Shown here one piece after another: positions 1 through 5,498 of a DNA stretch of 5,498 bases (position 1 is its first letter; each line of letters begins with the position of its first letter). The DNA is taken from positions 1-5,498 of the forward strand of contig CAMNGN010000130.1 in assembly GCA_946538475.1 (NCBI GenBank). Direction: 5' to 3'. Position numbers and translations under genes: made by a program. Under the pieces are notes generated by a model that saw only the letters and a program-made list of their open reading frames with translations, was not told where the DNA came from and did not search any database. This DNA comes from an uncultured Blautia sp. GTDB lineage: Bacteria; Bacillota; Clostridia; Lachnospirales; Lachnospiraceae.

Positions 1-155
1 AACTGACTATACACATACTGCGGCGCCGTCGAAAGATCGGCCAGCACAAAATAAAGATAAAGCGCAAGTATGATAACAAAAAATATCACAAGCCATTTGA
101 CAAAAGGATGCTCCTTCTTTGCCTCCGGCCCTGCCCCTGCGGCAGCCTCACTCAT
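1..155 (-). CDS. dltX: Candidate DltX-type microprotein, D-alanyl shuttle (3' end cut by window edge)
   Basis: Seen: 51 complete codons plus TT of a 52nd, overlapping the end of dltD by 8 bases (ATGAGTGA). The N-terminus is Ala/Gly-rich and charged (residues 1-17, ending KKEHP). One membrane helix follows (~18-39), ending with the run LALYLYFVLA. A short outer tail then reads DLSTAPQYVYSQ, with the last codon Phe or Leu. Known: DltX proteins are ~50-residue single-helix proteins with an LYLY-like helix end and a C-terminal FIYNEF-type hexapeptide whose Tyr carries D-alanine between DltB and DltD. Inferred: YVYSQ plus Phe would be that hexapeptide, with Tyr49 at its third position, and the gene should stop just outside the window. 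No SD is well spaced for the ATG. A TTG two codons upstream (159-161) sits 9 bases after GAGGAAA and may be the real start. It could instead be the N-terminus of a longer anchored protein. Confidence 0.7.
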   Translation of the reverse strand, partial: MSEAAAGAGPEAKKEHPFVKWLVIFFVIILALYLYFVLADLSTAPQYVYSQ

Positions 156-1332
156 TTGCAAATCTGTAGATTTCCTCACAGACATCCACCCAGCCTTTCC
201 ATCCGACATGCACGGTATCTTCCATAAAATACTCCTCGTACTCCCTGTCCGAAAAATCGGCCATCTTCGCACCGTACTTCTCCGTCAGATCACGCACCTG
301 ACTGTAATACTCTTCCCTTGCATCCGCCGGGAACCCGATCCAGTCGTACCAGTACCCGTTGACCGGCGAAATCACGATAAGCGGCTCGACGCCAAGCTCC
401 GTGCACACCTTCAAAAAGCACTCAAAATCGTCAAACTCCGGCGAGACACTGTACCCGGTCCTGATCCCCTCGTCCTTCACCTCGTCCATGACTTTCACGA
501 TATAATTATCATAGTAGCTTTTCTTCACAAAAAACGGATTTCCACCGCAAGCTTCCTCGCCATCCTTTGCGGCAGCCGCGCGGAGCGCATCAAAATCGAT
601 GTCCCCCGCAGCAGTCAGAAAGGACTCCTCCTGCTTCTCATCAGGCTTGTCCAGGATTTCGTACGCAGTAAGCCGGAGCGCAACATTGGTCTTCTCCTTC
701 TCCTGCATAAACTTCAGGTACCAATCCGTCGCAAGATCGATATCCTCCTCGTTGCCTTTTCCGGCAGTGAAGTATTTCTCGAACTTTTTCACCCTCTCAA
801 GCCCCTTTGGGTCCACCTTCAGAAGCTTATGGGTCCTCTTAACGATATACTCCTTCGTCTCCTCGGACAGCCTCGGATTTTTGAGCATCTCGATATAATT
901 CTGCTCAGAAAACCGCGAAGCATAAGCCTCCGGCTTTACCCCGCTCTTTCTGAACCACTGCGGAGCGACGATCAGCACTACCTTCCGGTTTTCCATACTG
1001 TCATCCAACGCCGCAACCAGCGTGGCATGAAAGAGGCTCTGATAATACCCCGCCCCGATCAGCATCAGCTTTGTCTGCTGTCCCGCAAACACGTTTGACG
1101 GATGGTACGGCGTCTTCTTCTGATGCTGAAGCTCCGAAGAACCGAGCACCGGAATGGTATCCTCGTCCAGCCTGCTCTTCATGGCATTGCTGTCCTTGTA
1201 CTTGACCTCGCTGGTCCAGCTGTAGTACGAAGGACTGTCCGCCTCGCTTTTGGCGTCAGCATAAAAATGCATTGAAAGCGCGATGCAGAAAACAAGCACC
1301 AGCGCCGCAAAAAAAGCTTTGATCTTTGTCAT
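148..1332 (-). CDS. dltD: D-alanyl transfer protein DltD (SGNH/GDSL-like)
   Basis: Membrane-anchored extracytoplasmic transferase that, in studied systems, receives D-alanine on a serine and moves it to lipoteichoic acid. The 394-residue product begins with a hydrophobic segment (~5-23) that serves as an uncleaved anchor, and the rest faces outward. The nucleophile block is VLGSSEL (~62-68; probable catalytic Ser 66), and the acid/base pair lies in EDTVHVGWKGW (~371-381), with Asp ~372 and His ~375 in the D-x-x-H arrangement. Other DltD signatures are NPFFVKKSYYDNY (~265-277), SPEFDDF (~297-303) and ISPVNGYWYDW (~321-331). All catalytic residues are present, so it should be active. The ATG overlaps the dltC stop by 4 bases, with an AGAAGG 10 bases upstream. 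Its own stop lies inside the start of the next small ORF. Confidence 0.94.
   Translation of the reverse strand: MTKIKAFFAALVLVFCIALSMHFYADAKSEADSPSYYSWTSEVKYKDSNAMKSRLDEDTIPVLGSSELQHQKKTPYHPSNVFAGQQTKLMLIGAGYYQSLFHATLVAALDDSMENRKVVLIVAPQWFRKSGVKPEAYASRFSEQNYIEMLKNPRLSEETKEYIVKRTHKLLKVDPKGLERVKKFEKYFTAGKGNEEDIDLATDWYLKFMQEKEKTNVALRLTAYEILDKPDEKQEESFLTAAGDIDFDALRAAAAKDGEEACGGNPFFVKKSYYDNYIVKVMDEVKDEGIRTGYSVSPEFDDFECFLKVCTELGVEPLIVISPVNGYWYDWIGFPADAREEYYSQVRDLTEKYGAKMADFSDREYEEYFMEDTVHVGWKGWVDVCEEIYRFANE
171..177 (-). promoter_or_regulatory. Possible ribosome binding site of the DltX candidate
   Basis: GAGGAAA on the minus strand near the end of dltD. It lies 15 bases before the ATG at 155 but only 9 bases before an in-frame TTG at 161-159. 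The spacing favours the TTG, which would add two residues to the N-terminus. The site could also be chance, since dltD codes through it. Confidence 0.35.
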
Positions 1333-1568
1333 GCTTCCGAAGCCTTCTGTTCAATAAGTGCAATGATCTTTTCGGGTGTACTGATGTCCTCACGCTCGAT
1401 GCCGGTCAGCGGAACCACAACGCCCAGACGATCCTCGGCTTCCATAAGAAGCTGGGCAACGGCCAGAGAATCCAGCAGCTCTTCCTCAAAAAGGTCGATC
1501 GTCAGGTCTTCTTTCACCACATCATCCTCGCAGATCTCCGCAAGCAGATCCAGAATTTTTTCTTTCAT
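1329..1568 (-). CDS. dltC: D-alanyl carrier protein DltC
   Basis: Small acidic acyl-carrier-type protein that holds activated D-alanine as a thioester on a 4'-phosphopantetheine arm and docks on the cytoplasmic face of DltB. The 79 residues equal the usual DltC length. LLDSLAV places the modified Ser at residue 34, in the DltC-like LLDS context rather than the DSL context of fatty-acid carriers alone, and the position between dltB and dltD settles the identity. The middle part (FEEELLDSL, then EDRLGVVVP) fits the four-helix carrier fold. It has the strongest ribosome binding site in the cluster (AAGGAG, 10 bases before ATG), fitting a carrier needed in excess over its membrane partners. Its stop overlaps the dltD start as ATGA. 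A separate phosphopantetheinyl transferase, not in this window, must activate it. Confidence 0.95.
   Translation of the reverse strand: MKEKILDLLAEICEDDVVKEDLTIDLFEEELLDSLAVAQLLMEAEDRLGVVVPLTGIEREDISTPEKIIALIEQKASEA
1343..1348 (-). promoter_or_regulatory. Ribosome binding site of dltD, inside dltC
   Basis: AGAAGG on the minus strand, 10 bases before the dltD ATG and inside the last codons of dltC. Together with the ATGA stop/start overlap it fixes the dltD start and implies coupled translation of carrier and transferase. Confidence 0.6.
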
Positions 1569-1578
1569 AATAAAATAG

Positions 1579-1584
1579 CTCCTT
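1579..1584 (-). promoter_or_regulatory. Strong ribosome binding site of dltC
   Basis: AAGGAG on the minus strand directly follows the dltB TGA and lies 10 bases before the dltC ATG, with an A/T-rich spacer. It is the best Shine-Dalgarno match in the window and fits high expression of the small carrier protein. Confidence 0.85.
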
Positions 1585-2733
1585 TCACATAAACAGCTTT
1601 CCCGAGAATAACAGGAAGCCGAACATCACCAGCTGCATGGTCAGCGCCCAACTGAGGACGCGGTACCACTTGTCTTTTTTGTGTTTTTTATAAAACTTCG
1701 ATTTTTTCTGCCAGACCTCGGTGAGCGCCAGCAGCACGCCGTGATACAGACCGTACAGAATGTAGTACGGTGTGATACCGTGCCAGATTCCCATCACGAA
1801 CATATCGACGATGAATCCCGCGCAGGCCGTCTTCAGCCTGTCGCCGAACCACTTGTGCCTCATCGACTGCATCACAAAGCGCGAAAACAAAAAATCGCGG
1901 AACCAGTGTGACAGCGAAATGTGCCACCGGTCCCAAAAGTCTTTTATGTCCTTACTCAGGAACGGTTTGTCAAAGTTAGCGGGCGTCCTGATTCCAAAGA
2001 ACTGCGACGCACCGACCGCCATCAGGGAATACCCTGCAAAGTCAAAGAACATATAAAGGCCGTAGGCATATGCGTAGCCCACAAGCGCGGAAAAGCCTAA
2101 GCTCTCCTCAAAAAGCTGCACTCCTTTGTAGCAGAGAGAAGCGAGGACCACTTTATACAGAAGGCCGAGCATCAGTTTAAAAAGCCCGTCTCCGGCAAGC
2201 TCCAGATATTCAGCCCTCGGGATCGCCCCTTTCAGATCTTCCTCGTATCTTCGGCTGCGGTCGATGGGACCGCTCGAAATGCAGGGGAAGAAAAGAAGAA
2301 AATTGAGAGTGTCAAGGACCGAAAGCTCCTTGATCAGTCCATCGTAAGTCTCGATGATGATCTGGGCTGCCTTGAATGTCAGATACGAGATTCCCAGGAT
2401 CTGAAACAGCCCGATCGGCAAGAATCCCGATATTTTCGAGAGAGCCAGCGGCAGGATGCAGAGAATAAGAAAGACAGCATAAATATGTCCTTCCCTTCCC
2501 CGTTTTTGCCGCACGGAAACATAAAGCCTCAGCAGCACGATCTCCCAGACCATATACAGGACAAAGAAAAAAATGTGCCGCGCATCGCCTCCGATCGCCA
2601 GGGCATCGAACACGATCGACGCAAAAAGGATGTAATACCGCCGGGGCTTTTCCAGATATCCCAGCACAAAAGCAGGGATAAGCAACAGCGCAAGCAATAA
2701 AAAAAACGAAAAATCGCCAAACAAAGTTATCAT
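1585..2733 (-). CDS. dltB: Membrane-bound O-acyltransferase DltB (D-alanyl transfer)
   Basis: Polytopic MBOAT that takes D-alanine from DltC on the inside and passes it to an acceptor on the outer face of the membrane. The 382-residue product is hydrophobic throughout, with many predicted helices. It is slightly shorter than the roughly 400-residue Bacillales and streptococcal forms but shows no internal gap. Family landmarks are FPCISSGPIDR (~149-159), DFWDRWHISLSHWFRDF (~265-281, His ~271) and GIWHG (~315-319, His ~318). The 47-residue spacing of these two His matches that of the conserved His pair in streptococcal DltB, the second being catalytic. The protein ends FSGKLFM and so carries no C-terminal tyrosine shuttle hexapeptide of the kind fused to some other MBOATs. 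It therefore probably needs a separate DltX. The ATG is preceded by AGGAA at 7 bases. Its stop is followed at once by the dltC ribosome binding site. Confidence 0.95.
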   Translation of the reverse strand: MITLFGDFSFFLLLALLLIPAFVLGYLEKPRRYYILFASIVFDALAIGGDARHIFFFVLYMVWEIVLLRLYVSVRQKRGREGHIYAVFLILCILPLALSKISGFLPIGLFQILGISYLTFKAAQIIIETYDGLIKELSVLDTLNFLLFFPCISSGPIDRSRRYEEDLKGAIPRAEYLELAGDGLFKLMLGLLYKVVLASLCYKGVQLFEESLGFSALVGYAYAYGLYMFFDFAGYSLMAVGASQFFGIRTPANFDKPFLSKDIKDFWDRWHISLSHWFRDFLFSRFVMQSMRHKWFGDRLKTACAGFIVDMFVMGIWHGITPYYILYGLYHGVLLALTEVWQKKSKFYKKHKKDKWYRVLSWALTMQLVMFGFLLFSGKLFM

Positions 2734-2740
2734 TTACTAT

Positions 2741-2745
2741 TTCCT
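2741..2745 (-). promoter_or_regulatory. Ribosome binding site of dltB
   Basis: AGGAA on the minus strand, 7 bases before the dltB ATG, in the 33-base dltA-dltB spacer. This spacer is the longest gap in the cluster. It contains no convincing promoter or terminator, so dltB should be read from the same transcript as dltA. Confidence 0.75.
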
Positions 2746-2766
2746 ATGCATAAGCCGTGCGCATGA

Positions 2767-4323
2767 TCAGCCGCACAGCTCACGCACCTTTCTTCTGTCC
2801 GTCTTTCCGTTTGCTGTCATCGGAAGGCGGTCCATAAATACTACTTTTTTGGGTACCATATAATCGGGAAGAAACTCGCGCAGGGCTTCCTTCAGCTCTT
2901 TTGCCCGTACCCGGTCGTTCTTGCCTTCTGTCTGCCCGGCACAGACCGCCGCGGTAAGGCTCGTCACCCTGCCCTCTTTCATATTAGGAACGACGCAGGC
3001 CGCACTTACATAAGGAATTCTGAGCAGATTATTCTCGATATCACCGAGCTCGATGCGGTAACCGTGCAGCTTGATCTGCAGATCGAGTCTGCCGTTAAAA
3101 TAAAGAAGTCCGTCCCGCATATATCCTTCATCGCCGGTGTAGTAGGCCGGAATATCGCGGCCGTCCTCCGTCCGGAAGGTGCGGAATGCCTTTTTCGTCT
3201 GCTCTTCGTTCTTAAAATATCCGGTCGAAAGCGTATCGCCCGTGATGACGATCTCGCCCGGTTCGCCCTCGGGCACTTCGCTGCCTTCGCTGCAAATGTA
3301 AATGCGGCACCCCGGCTTTGGCCTTCCCACGGAAAGCGCCTCGGTTCGGCCGCACATCTCCTCGGTGACTACTACATCCGTCACAGCGACCGTGGATTCG
3401 GTCGGACCGTAGGTGTTGATCACCTTAGCCTGAGGAAAGCGCGCGATCAGCCTGCCCGCGGTCGTGTTGGTAAGTCTTTCGCCGCAGAACAAAAATATAC
3501 GAAGCCCCGGGAGTTCTTCTCCGTTGAATCCGGGCTCCGCCAGACAGATCTCTGCGAACGACGGTGTCGAAACCCACACCTCCGGGTCCGCCTCATGCAA
3601 TCGTTCGAAGAGTGCACTGTAAGAATTCTGTACCGCTTTTTCCAGCGGATAGAGTGTGCCGCCGCAGGCCAGGCAGGTGTAAAGGTCCATCACCGAAAGG
3701 TCAAACGAAAACGGGGCCTGGTTGAGGAATCGGGCACCGCTCTTCTCCGCCGCAGTGCTGCCCAGCTCTGACGACCACGCCGCAAAACTGTTTAAACATC
3801 GGTAGGGAATCTGCACGCCTTTTGGCTTACCCGTGCTGCCTGAAGTGAATATAATATAGAAGATATCGTCCGGCGAGACGCTTTTTCCGGCGTCCGGTTT
3901 TTCGCCCACACTTTCCGCCGCCCTCTTTATTGTGCTTCGATCGACAAGGGCTGCGCCTTTATCCGTCAGAAAATCTGTACCGCCGGTGTAGCTTTTTTCG
4001 GGAAGCAGCACGATCTTTGTGCCGCTTAAGCTTACAATATCGGTTATGCGCTCCTGCGGCATGCTGATGTCCACGGGACAGTATGCCCTTCCCGATTTCG
4101 CACAGCCGATGAAGCTTGCGATCATCAGCGGGTCCTTATGTCCGAAGATCACCACAGGGGTCTTATCATCGGGGTACATTTCCTGCAGCATACGGGCGAT
4201 GCCGTCAGAGAAGCTGTCCAGCTCCTCATATGTCATGCACGCGTCCCCGTTTTTGTACGCGAGGCGCGCGGGAAAGTCCCGCGCGTACTCGCTGATATTA
4301 TGCAATATTTCCAGGTTATTCAA
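2767..4323 (-). CDS. dltA: D-alanine--D-alanyl carrier protein ligase DltA
   Basis: Cytoplasmic adenylation enzyme that activates D-alanine with ATP and transfers it to the phosphopantetheine thiol of DltC, the first step of teichoic acid D-alanylation. The 518-residue product has the normal DltA length. Adenylation-domain motifs occur in order: P-loop TSGSTGKPKG (~160-169), NTYGPTE (~303-309), TGDEG (~396-400), the hinge GRLDLQIKLHGYRIEL (~411-426), and PMTANGKTDRRK near the end with the catalytic Lys at ~507. FLFCGE (~277-282) carries the Cys that in Bacillus DltA marks the D-Ala pocket, which argues for DltA over a generic amino-acid adenylation domain. The start is TTG, because the homologous N-terminus (LEILHNI, then LAYKNGD) begins right there. 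TTG overlaps the upstream stop in a TTGA, and a GAGG lies 10 bases ahead, so translation is probably coupled to the glycosidase gene. dltB follows after 33 bases. Confidence 0.96.
   Translation of the reverse strand: MNNLEILHNISEYARDFPARLAYKNGDACMTYEELDSFSDGIARMLQEMYPDDKTPVVIFGHKDPLMIASFIGCAKSGRAYCPVDISMPQERITDIVSLSGTKIVLLPEKSYTGGTDFLTDKGAALVDRSTIKRAAESVGEKPDAGKSVSPDDIFYIIFTSGSTGKPKGVQIPYRCLNSFAAWSSELGSTAAEKSGARFLNQAPFSFDLSVMDLYTCLACGGTLYPLEKAVQNSYSALFERLHEADPEVWVSTPSFAEICLAEPGFNGEELPGLRIFLFCGERLTNTTAGRLIARFPQAKVINTYGPTESTVAVTDVVVTEEMCGRTEALSVGRPKPGCRIYICSEGSEVPEGEPGEIVITGDTLSTGYFKNEEQTKKAFRTFRTEDGRDIPAYYTGDEGYMRDGLLYFNGRLDLQIKLHGYRIELGDIENNLLRIPYVSAACVVPNMKEGRVTSLTAAVCAGQTEGKNDRVRAKELKEALREFLPDYMVPKKVVFMDRLPMTANGKTDRRKVRELCG
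4265..4285. repeat. Perfect 9-bp inverted repeat near the dltA 5' end
   Basis: Arms CGCGCGGGA and TCCCGCGCG with a 3-base loop, all G/C except one closing A-T pair. It lies 38-58 bases after the dltA start, in codons for an Ala-Arg-Asp-Phe-Pro-Ala-Arg stretch. In the mRNA it would form a very stable hairpin. No U-run follows, so it is not an intrinsic terminator. It could slow ribosomes or mark a processing point, or simply reflect the codons used. Confidence 0.6.
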
Positions 4324-5498
4324 TAGTCATAAACCTCAATCATGACAGCCGTCGGCATGTCACCAAATCTCAGCGACATTCTCTCATCGCCGTTCAGCAC
4401 TCTGCCCGGCACCCACTTGCCGTCGCAGATCCTGCCTTCTTCCTTGCGGATCACGTCGATCGTCCCGGCAACGCCCGGTTTCTGACGGAATTCTATACCG
4501 CAGTTGAGGCCGATGAGGAGGAATTTGTTCTCGCTCAGCTCGATGATAAAAGCTGCACCGAGCGGTTTGCCGGACATCCTGGGGCCATAGTTGACAGAAA
4601 GGTTGTATTTCTCAAATTTGAGGAATGCACTGTAATCATACTCGCCGTGGCGCACGCAGGCTTTCAGATGGTCGGTTCCGCGGTATTCCAGGTAGAGCGG
4701 CTCGATCTGTGTAAGAAGATCGTAGGTCGCTGCCAGGCAGTCACGGCTTCCGGTGATGTCAAAAGCTGTAGGATCGATGTTCAGTGCTTCCATAACTTCT
4801 CGGGGCGGCATATCCATCATGGACGGATCCAGAGCAAGATCCTCGATACCGAAGGGCGAGAAGCAGATCGCGTTCTTCGCGCCGAAAGCGTACAGTGCAT
4901 AGGAGGAGGCTACCGCATCCTTGCGGATCTCGGGGATGAACAGCGCGTTGCCTTCATATGCATACTCGTCAAAGATATCTGCGCAGTACGGCACGTAGAT
5001 GTCCGGTCCGAACGCGAACAGAGAAGGAGCCGCAGCTCTCCACACCGGATGCACGCCTACCACCGGGCCGCCGGACGGATAGGAGCCCGGGAACCACGGG
5101 TGCTGTTTAAGCCATGCGTTGGCATAGCAGGGAAGCGGATACTCGTTTCTTCCCGAAGATGCGATCGTCTCGACTGCGGAAGCAAAGCACCATGCCATAA
5201 AGTTCTCGCCGGCATCATCGCCGTAAACTTCCTGCCATGTTCCCACTTTTCCGGTGATCTCTGCAATCTTATCCGGAACCTGCGCGTTGAAGCATTCGTT
5301 ACCCTTGGCGCTGTAGTCGCGGTCGGTTCCCAGAAGGCCGATCTCGTTTTCTACCTGGATCGTGATGACGGTGCTTTCCTGCTCGTCGATCTCACGGATG
5401 AATTTCATCAGAGCGGTGAAGCACTGACGGTCTTTTTCTACAGCAGCTTCACACAGCGGGGAAATAGTGTTGATCTTTTCTCCGTTTACTTTTTCTAC
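4320..5498 (-). CDS. GH35/GH42-like beta-galactosidase with DUF5597 C-terminal domain (5' end cut by window edge)
   Basis: Probable retaining glycosidase acting on beta-galactosides or related glycans. The exact substrate cannot be read from the sequence. The frame stays open through all 30 codons upstream of the Met at 5408 to the window edge, and those codons look coding (Pro-Leu-Cys-Glu-Ala-Ala, then Phe-Thr-Ala-Leu-Met), so 5408 is an internal Met and the true start lies outside. Counting from the window edge, residues ~47-54 read IQVENEIG, the clan GH-A motif whose Glu after Asn (~E52) is the expected acid/base. A later FIPE segment followed by a SPFGIED stretch fits the nucleophile region of this family. 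The C-terminus, with WVPGRVLNGDE and a final Tyr-Asp-Tyr, matches the DUF5597 tail and appears complete. The missing N-terminus hides any signal peptide, so location is unknown. The stop overlaps the dltA start by 4 bases, an unusual partner for a cell-envelope operon. Family call is firm; substrate is not. Confidence 0.85.
   Translation of the reverse strand, partial: VEKVNGEKINTISPLCEAAVEKDRQCFTALMKFIREIDEQESTVITIQVENEIGLLGTDRDYSAKGNECFNAQVPDKIAEITGKVGTWQEVYGDDAGENFMAWCFASAVETIASSGRNEYPLPCYANAWLKQHPWFPGSYPSGGPVVGVHPVWRAAAPSLFAFGPDIYVPYCADIFDEYAYEGNALFIPEIRKDAVASSYALYAFGAKNAICFSPFGIEDLALDPSMMDMPPREVMEALNIDPTAFDITGSRDCLAATYDLLTQIEPLYLEYRGTDHLKACVRHGEYDYSAFLKFEKYNLSVNYGPRMSGKPLGAAFIIELSENKFLLIGLNCGIEFRQKPGVAGTIDVIRKEEGRICDGKWVPGRVLNGDERMSLRFGDMPTAVMIEVYDY
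4334..4337 (-). promoter_or_regulatory. Ribosome binding site of dltA, inside the glycosidase gene
   Basis: GAGG on the minus strand, 10 bases before the TTG at 4323-4321 and within the last codons of the upstream glycosidase. It supports the TTG as a genuine start in a 4-base stop/start overlap. The site is short, so coupling with the upstream gene probably contributes to initiation. Confidence 0.6.

Noticed and set aside
70..1098. Long plus-strand open frame (342 codons) opposite dltD
   Set aside because: It runs antisense to an intact DltD with all catalytic motifs. Its product is rich in Arg, Leu, Pro and His with no recognisable domain, as expected from the complement of GC-rich coding DNA, and no convincing ribosome binding site is visible.
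2734..2775. Possible terminator or promoter in the dltA-dltB gap
   Set aside because: Only a weak 5-bp GTGCG/CGCAC pairing with a 10-base loop and no following U-run is present, and the 33-base gap shows no clear -35/-10 pair. The dltB ribosome binding site explains the conserved-looking part.
3064..3771. Plus-strand open frame (235 codons) opposite dltA
   Set aside because: It lies wholly within dltA, whose adenylation motifs are continuous through the same bases. The antisense product is Arg-rich and resembles no family I know.
4265..4285. The dltA hairpin as an intrinsic terminator ending the glycosidase transcript
   Set aside because: It lies inside the dltA coding sequence and is followed by mixed bases rather than a U-tract, so it lacks the second half of an intrinsic terminator.
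5400..5408. ATG at 5408 as the start of the glycosidase
   Set aside because: The frame is open and family-like for 30 codons further upstream to the window edge. Starting here would cut into the barrel just before the acid/base motif, so this Met is internal.
1..5498. CRISPR arrays, tRNA or rRNA genes, insertion sequences, phage genes
   Set aside because: No spaced direct repeats, RNA-gene landmarks, transposase-like frames or terminal inverted repeats were seen. The window is filled by six adjoining genes on one strand.

Overview
The window is coding almost end to end, and every gene lies on the minus strand. Transcription therefore runs from position 5498 down to position 1. It holds a dlt (teichoic acid D-alanylation) gene cluster joined directly to the end of a glycoside hydrolase gene. 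The Dlt pathway, Gram-positive Shine-Dalgarno sites and a roughly balanced GC content (judged by eye) point to a Bacillota bacterium. A DUF5597-type glycosidase beside a clostridial-looking dlt set suggests a gut Clostridia member such as Lachnospiraceae. That lineage call is inference, not proof.

Layout in transcription order: (1) 5498-4320, the C-terminal ~390 codons of a GH35/GH42-like beta-galactosidase with a DUF5597 tail, cut by the window edge at its 5' end. (2) 4323-2767, dltA, the D-alanine:carrier ligase, which starts with TTG and shares 4 bases with the glycosidase stop. (3) 2733-1585, dltB, the membrane-bound O-acyltransferase (MBOAT). (4) 1568-1329, dltC, the carrier protein. (5) 1332-148, dltD, the extracytoplasmic SGNH/GDSL-like transferase. 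(6) 155-1, the start of a small one-helix membrane protein whose visible end reads YVYSQ followed by TT, running off the window.

How the genes work together: DltA activates D-alanine with ATP and loads it onto the phosphopantetheine arm of DltC. DltB takes the D-alanyl group across the membrane. In characterised Dlt systems DltB passes it to the tyrosine of a C-terminal hexapeptide on the microprotein DltX. DltD then moves it to lipoteichoic acid. In well-known dlt operons dltX lies upstream of dltA. Here that place is taken by the glycosidase, and DltB itself has no C-terminal shuttle motif. The truncated last ORF has the size, topology and terminal motif expected of DltX, so it is the best candidate for the missing shuttle, moved to the end of the operon. 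This is the most interesting point in the window.

No gap longer than 33 bases separates any two genes. I see no internal promoter, terminator, RNA gene, mobile element or CRISPR array. Only translation signals and one strong hairpin inside the start of dltA stand out.
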